Source of the DNA: Flammula alnicola | Lineage: Eukaryota; Basidiomycota; Agaricomycetes; Agaricales; Strophariaceae | Length of the DNA: 56,100 nucleotides | Direction of reading: 5' to 3' | Assembly (NCBI GenBank): GCA_015499995.1 | Contig: JADNRV010000314.1 | Coordinates: 1 to 56,100 of the forward strand | The notes under the pieces: generated by a model | The model's input: only the letters and a program-made list of their open reading frames with translations | Told to the model about the DNA's origin: nothing | Databases searched by the model: none | Position numbers and translations under genes: made by a program | In this document: one piece after another, positions 48,450 through 56,100 of the stretch | Layout of the letters: each line of letters opens with the position of its first letter | How positions within the stretch are numbered: position 1 is the first letter of the stretch

Positions 48450-49065
48450 TAGTGTTTTAAAGTCCGGTCCAGTCCGGTCTTTTGGCCCCCAGGGACATAG
48501 ACCGAGACTGAGACCGGTCCATATACATCCCAAGATGTCAAAAAACCGGACTGGACCGATTCAGACCGGTCTACGTCGGTCTTTTGCAGTCTTGGACCGG
48601 TCTGAACCAGATTCCGGTCTTAACCAGTCTTAACCGGTCTAAGACCGGTTTTTCGATGCAAACCACCAGTAATTTGATATATATATATCAGTAATATTTG
48701 TAGACGTAATATATACCTTGAAATTGAGCCCTGGAACGTTAAATTTCGTTGAGAATTGACTGTTCTACACTAATATTCCGCATTTTCTACTCTTTTAGAA
48801 ACTTTTTGACTGTTTTATTTATTTCTCAGCCAAAACTTTACCAATCTGGATGCCCTTGGGGCCGATTTGAAGGGATAAATCAGGGCTAAAAAGTAGCCGG
48901 TTCAGACCGGTCTTAACCGCAAAGACCGGTCCACCGAGACCGGTCTTTTTGCGGTCTTTGATTCTCAAAAATCAAAAGACCGGACTGCTGGTCCGGTCTT
49001 TTTGCGGTCCAGTCCGGTCTGGTTGCGGTCTTTTTCCAGTCCCAAGACTGGACCTTTAAACACTA
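48450..49065. mobile_element. Second hAT-type MITE with 8-bp target duplication
   Basis: The 616-bp element is flanked by the perfect direct repeat ACCAAGGG (48442-48449 and 49066-49073). Its ends are imperfect inverted repeats, TAGTGTTTTAAAG on the left and CTTTAAACACTA on the right, again with the TAGTG terminus expected of hAT elements. About 200 bp at each end is filled with GACCGGTC-related motifs (AGACCGGT, GTCCGGTC). The AT-rich centre (48660-48890) has no coding capacity. It differs in sequence from the element at 3084 but has the same architecture. Confidence 0.92.
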
Positions 49066-49073
49066 ACCAAGGG

Positions 49074-49399
49074 CCACCCCTTGGGTACTCAGGAAGTCAT
49101 TGTCTGCCTACAGAGGATGTTAGCGGTGATTTCAAGATGTCAAACGTTGAAGTGACGTACAGCAGTGAATAAGAAGTAGTCATGTGGGAAGGCGGGGTCG
49201 TTCACAGGAGCGAGAGCCAGAGATTCCCATTTTCCATCGATAAGTGTCGGATCTGCAGGTTTGCCTGCACAAAGGGATAAATGAACATGAGGTGGAGAGA
49301 TGATGTGAAGACTTTCTCACCATTGTGGAGCCCAAACCTTGCCAGCTGAATGGGATCAATGTAGTCGACAAACGAGACATTAGTACTACCTGTAAAGTA
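49074..49399. other. Spacer before the subtelomeric repeats
   Basis: No gene is supported in this stretch. It may be the original target region of the MITE. Confidence 0.4.
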
Positions 49400-49965
49400 T
49401 GGGTAAGTTTTAGTGTTCCAAAACTTTCCAGTTTTGAGTATCTACATCAGATATAATGTATATAGACATGTCCTATGCGAAATATGAGCATATTTGGTGG
49501 TCCCGTTCTTGAGATATAGAGGGGGGAGGAGGAGGAGGAGGGGTATATACAAGATATTCAGTTTTCATCATGGAGCTTAGGTAGGGTGCTTTCTGAACTC
49601 TATTAGACATCTAGAGAACAGAAATAAAGGGTATAAAGGTCTGGAGTCAACCCTGAATATCTTTGGTTTAGGAGGTGGAGGTACACATACTCTATACCTC
49701 TCAAAGATATTCAGTAGATGACTGAGGACCTATTGGATGATCATTATTTCTTTTTTAGAACAGGAAAAACTAATTCCGCCCCATTTTGAAGCCCCACATA
49801 CCCTCCTGAATATCTTTGGTATAAGGGGGGGCGGGCATATAGACCTACTACATCTCCGAAATATTCAGTAAGAGTATGGAGGCCTATTCGGTGACTATTA
49901 TACAATGTTTAGCATTAGTAAAACTCATTCTACCATGTTTTGAAGCCTGCACTGCTAATAGAATG
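49400..49965. repeat. Subtelomeric tandem repeat, about 152-bp unit, three degenerate copies
   Basis: Each unit contains a palindromic pair CTGAATATCTTTGG ... AAAGATATTCAG, a purine tract (GGAGGTGGAGG or GGGGGGGCGGG) between them, and a common tail ATTTTGAAGCC. Copies start around 49550, 49705 and 49857. Their similarity is moderate, and the third lacks the purine tract. Confidence 0.7.
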
Positions 49966-50180
49966 TGGACCGCGCAGCAGGGAGGAGGAGCGGGCGGGGG
50001 CGGGCGGCAAAGCAGGCGGCGAGTGGGCGGTGGAACTTTGAAAGTTCGGTAGCTGTCTGAAAGGTCTGTAAATGTATAAAGCCTTTTAATTCTGTCAATA
50101 TAATGTGGTCCGCACAGCTATTGGCTGGATGGCGGGGGAGCGGGCAAGCGGGCGGAGAGCATGTGGTGGAACAGGCACAG
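49966..50180. repeat. GC-rich direct duplication
   Basis: AATGTGGACCGCGCAGC (49968) and AATGTGGTCCGCACAGC (50102) each start a stretch of GGAGCGGGCGGG-like sequence ending in GGTGGAAC. The period is about 135 bp. It appears to be a further subtelomeric repeat type. A 146-codon frame starting here looks like repeat-derived translation. Confidence 0.6.
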
Positions 50181-50339
50181 CTACTATTACTACTACTCTC
50201 CTTTGTATTCTATTCCTTGACTACTATGATGTCTTTTACTTGTATATCTTACTACTTCTTTTTGTTTGTCACCTACTTGTATTGTTACTGGCCTCAATTA
50301 TATTTACTATGTAACTCACATCTTTCCTCTTTGCCTCCT

Positions 50340-50960
50340 GCCTCCTCTGTGCCAACATCCAGCATGAATAGCTTTTGTCCTTGCTTATACACTCTCTACA
50401 AGCCTCCGCGACTGCGACCGCAGCCTCCGACCTCTCCGCTTGCCGCTTGCGCTCCGCCGCGATCGATCCTCAATGACCTTCACCCTCCTGAGTCCCGCCC
50501 GTCCCCTCGCTGCAATTCCGACACTCTTTTACTATTCTCCTAGCCTCCAATGTCCTCTGCAGCAACGTCCAGCATGAACGACACTCGTCCTCGCTCATCT
50601 AGTCGCCGCGACACTGCTGCCACTCCAACACCCGGCGTTCCATCTCTATCTCTATCCTGTCTACCCGCAATCTCTGGTCCGCCTAGATGTGCTCATCCAT
50701 CCACAACTCCGCCATCCATCTGAACCTCACCGAACCTCCTTTGAGCACGAATGATGCTCACGCCACGACCGCCGCCGCCTCACTCTCCCAACCCATTTCC
50801 ATCGTACTTGTCGCGCGGCGTTGCCCCATCCACAACCCCTGCATCCGTCATCCCAACTCCCGACTCCTCTGTGCGCCCGCATCCAGCATGAACGACCATC
50901 GTGCGCACTCCTGCAGCACCCTTGCTTTCCCGCCAGCAAATTCATCGATCATCTTATCTA
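50340..50960. repeat. C/T-rich block with a recurring CCAGCATGAAcgac motif
   Basis: The string (A/G)TCCAGCATGAA, with flanking CCTCTGTGC and CGAC-CGTCC-like sequence, recurs near 50359, 50569 and 50882 in the same orientation. The surrounding sequence is rich in CCTCC and CGCCGC. No coherent gene was found on either strand. Irregular spacing (about 210 and 313 bp) suggests a decayed repeat array. Confidence 0.55.
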
Positions 50961-51138
50961 TTATCTAATATTATGTAATTGATTACGACTTTGCAAATAA
51001 TGTAATACGTACTTATTTATGCCATCGAAGTGTTAAGTCGCGTCTCTTTACTTCGAACCTCCACCACAACATCCCAATCCCTCCCTAATGCTATTGGCGC
51101 CAGATTCGGCCCCCGAATCCGCCAGTTTCTGCCATGCC

Positions 51139-51420
51139 CGGACTTATCCTTAGCGGCGCCGACTTATTGCTCTTCTATATACTAAGCCTAAATCAGCGCC
51201 CCGGCACATAAGTCCAAGTCCTCGGTGGTTTCGGGGCTAAACCTTCGGAGATAGGGTAAGCATGGAGGGGAGGCCTGCCGTAGCAGTAGTACTCGGACTT
51301 ATCCTTAGCGGTGTTGACTTATTGCTTATCTATGTAGTATATATCTAAATACAACACCCCGGACTTAAGTCCATGTCCTTGGGTGTGGTTGGTGGCTAAC
51401 CCTTTGGAGATAAGGTAAAT
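51139..51420. repeat. Subtelomeric direct repeat, 155-bp period, two copies
   Basis: Copy one starts at 51139 and copy two at 51294, both with CGGACTTATCCTTAGCGG. They share GACTTATTGCT, ACCCCGG/CCCCGGCAC, AAGTCC, and the end CGGAGATAGGGTAA / TGGAGATAAGGTAA. A palindrome GGACTTAAGTCC lies in copy two. The array ends directly at the telomeric TTAGGG units. Confidence 0.85.
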
Positions 51421-51421
51421 A

Positions 51422-51433
51422 TTAGGGTTAGGG
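51422..51433 (+). repeat. Internal telomeric repeat (TTAGGG)2 at the retroelement junction
   Basis: TTAGGGTTAGGG separates the subtelomeric repeat from the Penelope-like element. The G-rich strand runs rightwards, so the chromosome end should lie to the right. Confidence 0.85.
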
Positions 51434-51498
51434 TAGTGGAGATCCTCACCACCGCCGGAGCAGTGGCAAGGGCGTACCGTTGTGTTGGGGTTCAAGCG

Positions 51499-51566
51499 GG
51501 ATGCAAAAGGGCTCAAGTCGTCTTGACTTGAAAGCAACTTTTCGGTTGAACCTCTTCAGTGCATCC
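51499..51566 (-). ncRNA. Hammerhead ribozyme (type I-like), copy 1
   Basis: On the minus strand, stem I is GGAUGCA pairing with UGCAUCC. The conserved core CUGAAGA follows. Stem II is GGU-UCA-ACC, and after it comes GAAA. Stem III starts A-A-G with U-U-C and continues, after an internal loop, as the 6-bp helix CAAGUC/GACUUG. The predicted cleavage nucleotide is the U before the 3' stem I strand (UUU triplet, an allowed but weak NUH). All invariant core bases are present. Penelope-like elements are known to carry hammerheads in their repeats. Confidence 0.8.
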
Positions 51567-51573
51567 TGGCTCG

Positions 51574-51581
51574 TATTTATA
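51574..51581 (-). promoter_or_regulatory. TATA box upstream of the hammerhead, copy 1
   Basis: The minus strand reads GCAGTATAAATACGAG, with TATAAATA 8 bp before the ribozyme's first helix. It is likely a promoter element of the retroelement. Confidence 0.5.
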
Positions 51582-52439
51582 CTGCTTGAGCATAGGCAGT
51601 GTACCAACGTGTGGGTATTATTGCGCGAGATGGCGCAATAATGGTGCGATAAGGTGTGTTAAGCCTTGCCGTCCAAGCCGACCCACGGTTCTTAGCTTCC
51701 GCCTGGACAGGTGACCACGAATGGACCCATCGAAGCATGGCATGAAACACGCGGCCGATTACCCGGAACCCATGCATGTACTTTTCATACATGACTCACG
51801 TTCCAGCAGCATGTGGTGGGGCCTAACCGGCTGACCACCGCTGTACTGGAAACAAAAATAGCGTGTGCGTGCGCCACAATTCTAATAATAATAATGCTTC
51901 TAAAGAAGCCGGGCCGGCAGCGGTACAGTTTTCCCACTGGCGACCCCAGGTCTCTAAATATAGCAACACGTGCGTAACCAACGTGTGACAGGCAAGGGGT
52001 ATCCGGCTTTCCATGCCGAGCCCGCACTAGACCGGTTACTACCCGGCCCCGAGCATGTACTCCCGCGCTTAACATTCGGAACCTAGCGCCTAAATGTAAT
52101 TAGAGCGCGCGTTAACGCACGGGTATATCTCAACCACAATACGTCCGCAACGATAATAACACAAGTCGGACCGAGATGCCCGAGAAGCCCGAAGCTCCCC
52201 GAACACCAGCCAGAATAGCAGTGTACGTCCTTGCCGTCACCCCTGGACTACTCCAACTGTTCCCGATCTCAAAGCCGAAGCCTTGCTAAGGTTGGTATAT
52301 TCTCCGCTCCCACCCCGACGAACTTCCCGCCGGGTCGCGGTCCCTTAGCCACACCACTGCGCTGCACCGCGACTAAGCCGTATCGAACGTTCTGTTCCCC
52401 GCACAGCCGCCGTAAAGCTACCGTTTGGGCGTACTAGTA

Positions 52440-52640
52440 AGAGATCGAGGGGTGCATCGGCGAACCTTCGCCCCAAGATAGCCGTCACTTGGCGTATCCT
52501 CGCGTTTTGATATCTCGAGTACATAGCTCGTTTTAAGACCCGAGGGCCCCCTTACTAACCGAAGCTTTTAGGGTACTTGCGTCACTTACAGACATAAACT
52601 CTGGGACTCCTGTCGGTAATATTTCAACCTAAGGGCGCCT
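52440..52640. other. Non-coding 3' part of the Penelope-like element
   Basis: Sequence between the visible repeat copy and the tRNA-like segment. No coding frame. It may belong to the repeat, because the second copy is cut by the window end. Confidence 0.5.
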
Positions 52641-52712
52641 ACAGTCCACTCAGCTGGTCCGATCCCTGAAGCGATCATCTGCAGGTTGGGGGATCAAATC
52701 CCAATGACAACT
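52641..52712 (+). other. tRNA-like / Pol III promoter-like segment inside the retroelement
   Basis: CCACTCAGCTGGTCCGA (52646-52662) resembles an A box (TRGCNNAGYNGG). GGATCAAATCC (52691-52701) resembles a B box (GGTTCGANTCC), at a normal spacing. The B box sits in a T-arm-like hairpin TTGGGG-GATCAAA-TCCCAA. Between them is GATC-CCTGAAGC-GATC, which looks like an anticodon arm with GAA. The acceptor stem is not convincing. It runs opposite to the reverse transcriptase. Confidence 0.4.
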
Positions 52713-52846
52713 TGCACTGTCTTATTTTAGAACGAACGACTACGCTCGATACTAACGAATTACCTAGTGCCTGATATCGATTAAGACGAACCAGGGCCTA
52801 TTACGGTTTCCATACCTTCCATACTACCTTCGGCTAGGTTTCTGGG

Positions 52847-55081
52847 TTAACGGTTAGGGTTCGGGTTCGGGTTTGAACCGAGCCTAAAAGGCAAATAGTA
52901 AATATCTTCGTTTGGATATTTAACCCAACGAGGGCTCTTCTCCGAAAATGTGTCGTCGAAGAGTACCAGATCGTCCGCAATAATGGGACTATCTTCTTCA
53001 GAATTTTGTAGAGGTAGAGCATGTGTTACCGAGCTCAATACCTCACGTCTCATCTTACCCACAACATCGCCCAGGTTAGGCAAACGTTTGCGGGAGACAA
53101 GCCATCGTGCAGTCGTTAGACCAACTTTACGAACGTCGATCACGTCCCTGACCTCCATACTATTACTGGTAAACCCCATGGGGCGCAGATACGTAAGGGA
53201 GATATCATCCCAACTGAAGTCAGGATTGTTCAGGGTATCAACCGCTTCCAAATCTATAGGCAACTTAACAGCCGGAACTGACTGGTCACCGTTCGACTCG
53301 TCCACTGACATCGACACTTCCTCCTGGGCTGGATCCGGAGACCCACTCACGTCAACATCCATCGGTTCGGCCGGAGCCAACCCGCGACGAACATCGAACC
53401 CAAGTCCTTCCGCGTACTTTGCGATGGTAGTATAATCAATACTAGATATATCGGCTCCGTAACGGGACTTAGCGAATTCGTAAAGTCGGGATAACCTGTT
53501 CGAGCGAACCTCGGACAGACTGGTTATCCAGCGTTTAACGACAACATTCTGAAGTTCTCGTAGGTCGAACGCTTCCCAGATCGGGTTGAACTCTGATTTC
53601 AGGACCAAGAGATCGATTATGGCTCCTCCGGTATCCGGTCTTTTGGACCGGTCTCCATTTGCACTCTCCTCAAAGCGCGCATGCCATCTCTTGTTGGTGT
53701 TGTCCTTTAACCATTTGTTTAACAACTTCAACGGGTAGCCTCTACTGATGTAGATACTTCGAAGATCTTGGAGAGCCTCGAAGTAATTAGCAGGATTACT
53801 ACTAAGTACGGCTAGCCGTGACATCTCTCCCAAGAAGGTGCCCTTTCGGACATCGAGGGGGTGGTGAGATGCGAACGGGATGCGTTCCAGGTGGTTACGT
53901 GCTTTGCGGTAAGGTTGCCATTCAAGCCGGTTGCTAGCCGGGTTGATGTACAACATCATGTCCAGGAATGCGAGGTGAAACTCGCTCACGTCCCACGTAA
54001 GTTCGTGCTCGTCAAACTTTATGAATGACTGACAATACTCAAGCGCTTCTTCGCGAGAGTTGGCATACACTAAAGCAAGACCGTCGTCGATAAACCGAGC
54101 GTAGAACGCCAGTTTACCTTTATTTAGCTCGACGGGAGCCCATTTTTCCTCAAAGACAGCGCCCCACAGGTTAGCAACATCCGGGCTACAAGCTACGCCC
54201 ATTGCTAAACCGCGCTTCTGCAGGTAAAATGTTTGCTCGAACTTAAAGATTAGATCCATGCACGCAAGCCGCATCGCTCTATCAGTGAACTTGAAGAGTT
54301 GTGTAGATGGGCGTGGATTAGATTTCCTCAACCATAGCGATAAAACCGCTTTAATCGCTTCTAAGGTTGGTATCGTTGGATAAAACGCTACGATGTCGAA
54401 TCCAACGAGGAAAAGTTTGCGTGTATGATCAAACGCTGTTTTGGATAACCGAATCGCTAGGTCCTTAGTCCCGCGAAGGACGTAAGGACGCTGTGCTAGG
54501 AACGGTTTCAACGTTTTTGATACAAACTTGGCAGCCGGGTTTACAAGCGCGCTATGACAAGGCACGATAGGTCTCATCTTTACAGGTTCCTTGTGAATCT
54601 TGGGTATACCATAGAACACAGGTACGATGAATTTATCGAGCGCTAACTCGTCCGGGACAAATTGCCGCAAAAAATCTGCCAATTGGTCATTACTAAAAAT
54701 AGCACGAGCGTCCGCCGATAACTCAATGACCAAATTACATGTTTGTATCAACATGACTTCTGCGTTCTCCCGACTAAATATGGTGTAATTAGCCGCGTCT
54801 GAGAGGAGCGCACGTGTGTTGTCTAAGAACCAGTCCCGAGTTACTATGGATGCACCTAGATTCTTATCCGTTGGCAAAACGATATAGTTATTGCTTCGGA
54901 GGAAGTCCTGGACACTCTGGTAGTCTACCAGCTCGGGGCGTGGTTCGACTTTGAGTAGCTGAGGTACGACGTTGGCACAGAACGAATCTATGTACGACCT
55001 TCCGGCAGCAAGTCCATCTTCGATGTAGGGGTGCAATTCGACCGCCTCTGACCGGGGGCGACGAATATCATAGTCTGGGTC
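52847..55081 (-). CDS. Penelope-like reverse transcriptase, 5'-truncated, no GIY-YIG endonuclease (at least 744 codons)
   Basis: The frame is open up to the telomeric junction and has no ATG before the core, so the N-terminus is missing. Residues are counted from 55036. Hallmarks of Penelope-like RT appear in order: PTDKNLG (55-61), PVFYGIPKIHKEP (139-151), GFDIVAFYPTIP (212-223, motif A), RGLAMGVACSPDVAN (275-289, motif B), RFIDDG (314-319, motif C with the catalytic DD pair) and FHLAFLDM (353-360). A basic HHPLDVRKG segment and a thumb-like region follow. The last about 270 residues contain an acidic, Ser-rich linker (PMDVDVSGSPDPAQEEVS) and a folded-looking tail. There is no GIY-YIG domain. 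The C-terminal SNPNPNPNR is encoded by telomere-like hexamers. The enzyme should copy its RNA onto chromosome ends. Confidence 0.93.
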   Translation of the reverse strand, partial: DPDYDIRRPRSEAVELHPYIEDGLAAGRSYIDSFCANVVPQLLKVEPRPELVDYQSVQDFLRSNNYIVLPTDKNLGASIVTRDWFLDNTRALLSDAANYTIFSRENAEVMLIQTCNLVIELSADARAIFSNDQLADFLRQFVPDELALDKFIVPVFYGIPKIHKEPVKMRPIVPCHSALVNPAAKFVSKTLKPFLAQRPYVLRGTKDLAIRLSKTAFDHTRKLFLVGFDIVAFYPTIPTLEAIKAVLSLWLRKSNPRPSTQLFKFTDRAMRLACMDLIFKFEQTFYLQKRGLAMGVACSPDVANLWGAVFEEKWAPVELNKGKLAFYARFIDDGLALVYANSREEALEYCQSFIKFDEHELTWDVSEFHLAFLDMMLYINPASNRLEWQPYRKARNHLERIPFASHHPLDVRKGTFLGEMSRLAVLSSNPANYFEALQDLRSIYISRGYPLKLLNKWLKDNTNKRWHARFEESANGDRSKRPDTGGAIIDLLVLKSEFNPIWEAFDLRELQNVVVKRWITSLSEVRSNRLSRLYEFAKSRYGADISSIDYTTIAKYAEGLGFDVRRGLAPAEPMDVDVSGSPDPAQEEVSMSVDESNGDQSVPAVKLPIDLEAVDTLNNPDFSWDDISLTYLRPMGFTSNSMEVRDVIDVRKVGLTTARWLVSRKRLPNLGDVVGKMRREVLSSVTHALPLQNSEEDSPIIADDLVLFDDTFSEKSPRWVKYPNEDIYYLPFRLGSNPNPNPNR

Positions 55082-55158
55082 ATAGGGTTAGGGTAGTGGA
55101 GATCCTCACCACCGCCGGAGCAGTGGCAAGGGCGTACCGTTGTGTTGGGGTTCAAGCG

Positions 55159-55226
55159 GGATGCAAAAGGGCTCAAGTCGTCTTGACTTGAAAGCAACTT
55201 TTCGGTTGAACCTCTTCAGTGCATCC
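55159..55226 (-). ncRNA. Hammerhead ribozyme (type I-like), copy 2
   Basis: Identical in sequence to the copy at 51499-51566, including stem I, CUGAAGA, stem II, GAAA and the CAAGUC/GACUUG helix. It lies just upstream, in sense direction, of the reverse transcriptase frame of the neighbouring element. Confidence 0.8.
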
Positions 55227-55233
55227 TGGCTCG

Positions 55234-55241
55234 TATTTATA
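55234..55241 (-). promoter_or_regulatory. TATA box upstream of the hammerhead, copy 2
   Basis: TATAAATA on the minus strand, 8 bp before the ribozyme and about 150 bp before the reverse transcriptase frame of the adjacent element. It could drive that element's transcription. Confidence 0.5.
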
Positions 55242-56100
55242 CTGCCTGAGCATAGGCAGTGTACCAACGTGTGGGTATTATTGCGCGAGATGGCGCAATA
55301 ATGGTGCGATAAGGTGTGTTAAGCCTTGCCGTCCAAGCCGACCCACGGTTCTTAGCTTCCGCCTGGACAGGTGACCACGAATGGACCCATCGAAGCATGG
55401 CATGAAACACGCGGCCGATTACCCGGAACCCATGCATGTACTTTTCATACATGACTCACGTTCCAGCAGCATGTGGTGGGGCCTAACCGGCTGAACACCG
55501 CTGTACTGGAAACAAAAATAGCGTGTGCGTGCGCCACAATTCTAATAATAATAATGCTTCTAAAGAAGCCGGAACCGGCAGCGGTACAGTTTTCCCACTG
55601 GCGACCCCAGGTCTCTAAATATAGCAACACGTGCGTAACCAACGTGTGACAGGCAAGGGGTATCCGGCTTTCCATGCCGTGCCCGCACTAGACCGGTTAC
55701 TACCCGGCCCCGAGCATGTACTCCCGCGCTTAACATTCGGAACCTAGCGCCTAAATGTAATTAGAGCGCGCGTTAACGCACGGGTATATCTCAACCACAA
55801 TACGTCCGCAACGATAAAAACACAAGTCGGACCGAGATGCCCGAAAAGCCCGAAGCTCCCCGAACACCAGCCAGAATAGCAGTGTACGTCCTTGCCGTCA
55901 CCCCTGGACTACTCCAACTGTTCCCGATCTCAAGACCGAAGCCTTGCTAAGGTTGGTATATTCTCCGCTCCCACCCCGACGAACTTCCCGCCGGGTCGCG
56001 GTCCCTTAACCACACCACTGCGCTGCACCGCGACTAAGCCGTATCGAACGTTCTGTTCCCCGCACAGCCACCGTTAGGCTACCGTTTGGGCGTACTAGTA

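Larger units (their letters stand above)
51423..52439 (-). repeat. Repeated 3' region (pseudo-LTR) of the Penelope-like element, copy 1
   Basis: This stretch is about 99% identical to 55083-56100 in the same orientation, with about a dozen substitutions and one 1-base insertion. It contains a hammerhead ribozyme and a TATA box on the minus strand. The true length is unknown because the second copy runs off the window. Its low divergence implies recent addition of at least one copy. Confidence 0.95.
51423..55082 (-). mobile_element. Penelope-like retroelement unit (Coprina-type, endonuclease-lacking), 3660 bp
   Basis: The unit lies between two junctions that share TAGGGTTAGGGTAGTGG (51423 and 55083). 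It contains, in sense (minus) order, a reverse transcriptase frame, about 400 bp with a tRNA-like segment, and a 3' region of about 1 kb that is repeated beyond its 5' end. Sense RNA would end in CCCTAACCCTAA, complementary to a telomeric G overhang, and the 3' side faces the chromosome interior. That is the arrangement described for telomere-associated Penelope-like elements without the GIY-YIG endonuclease (Athena in rotifers, Coprina in mushrooms). The 5' end is cut inside the coding frame. Confidence 0.9.
55083..56100 (-). repeat. Next Penelope-like element, 3' region (copy 2, runs off the window)
   Basis: Starts with TAGGGTTAGGGTAGTGG at exactly 3660 bp from copy 1 and stays about 99% identical to the window end. 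It is the 3' end of a second element in head-to-tail order, added distal to the first. It abuts the interrupted coding frame of copy 1 directly. Confidence 0.93.

Noticed and set aside
50103..50543. 146-codon plus-strand frame in the subtelomere
   Set aside because: Starts inside a GC-rich repeat and runs through C/T-rich repeats. No protein-like signature.

Overview
The window reads as nuclear DNA of a filamentous basidiomycete, most likely an Agaricomycete. Genes are broken by many short GT-AG introns (about 45-80 nt). Their families are typical of mushrooms: a BTB protein, F-box-like proteins, a DUF6534-type membrane protein and a MATA-HMG-like factor. Telomere-type TTAGGG units and a Penelope-like retroelement of the fungal 'Coprina' kind sit at the right end. 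All exon models below were built by eye from splice sites and frame continuity.

Layout. 1-535: 3' end of an LTR retrotransposon. 2.8-5.2 kb: a 23-bp minisatellite, a hAT-type MITE with a perfect 8-bp target duplication, and a second inverted-repeat element. 5.8-6.4 kb: a frameshifted short-chain dehydrogenase relic. 7-8.1 kb: a BTB gene. 8.1-13.8 kb: gene-poor, with local repeats. 13.8-17.5 kb: a divergent pair of conserved housekeeping genes, PHO88/SND3 (ER) and an SLM1-like PH-domain protein (TORC2 and plasma membrane). 18-25 kb: a gene desert holding two further inverted-repeat elements. 26.1-27.6 kb: an HMG-box regulator. 27.6-34.8 kb: another desert. 34.8-47.7 kb: an F-box-like protein, two tandem GFA-domain genes, an unidentified small spliced gene, mitochondrial ATP synthase subunit g, an F-box protein and a nine-exon DUF6534 protein. 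47.9 kb: a tRNA-Thr gene. 48.4-49.1 kb: a second hAT MITE with an 8-bp target duplication.

49.4-56.1 kb is subtelomeric: several tandem repeat families, then TTAGGGTTAGGG, then a head-to-tail array of an endonuclease-lacking Penelope-like element. One element unit is 3660 bp. Its reverse transcriptase reads towards the centromere-proximal side and its 3' end carries CCCTAA units, as expected if it primes on telomeric overhangs. The repeated 3' region, about 1 kb and seen twice, contains a convincing hammerhead ribozyme fold and a TATA box. The upstream copy could therefore act as promoter for its neighbour. This is the most interesting system in the window.

Functional links between genes are few. 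The divergent PHO88/SLM pair shares a 202-bp promoter, and the two GFA genes are a local duplication. The rest look like independent genes scattered among transposon debris.
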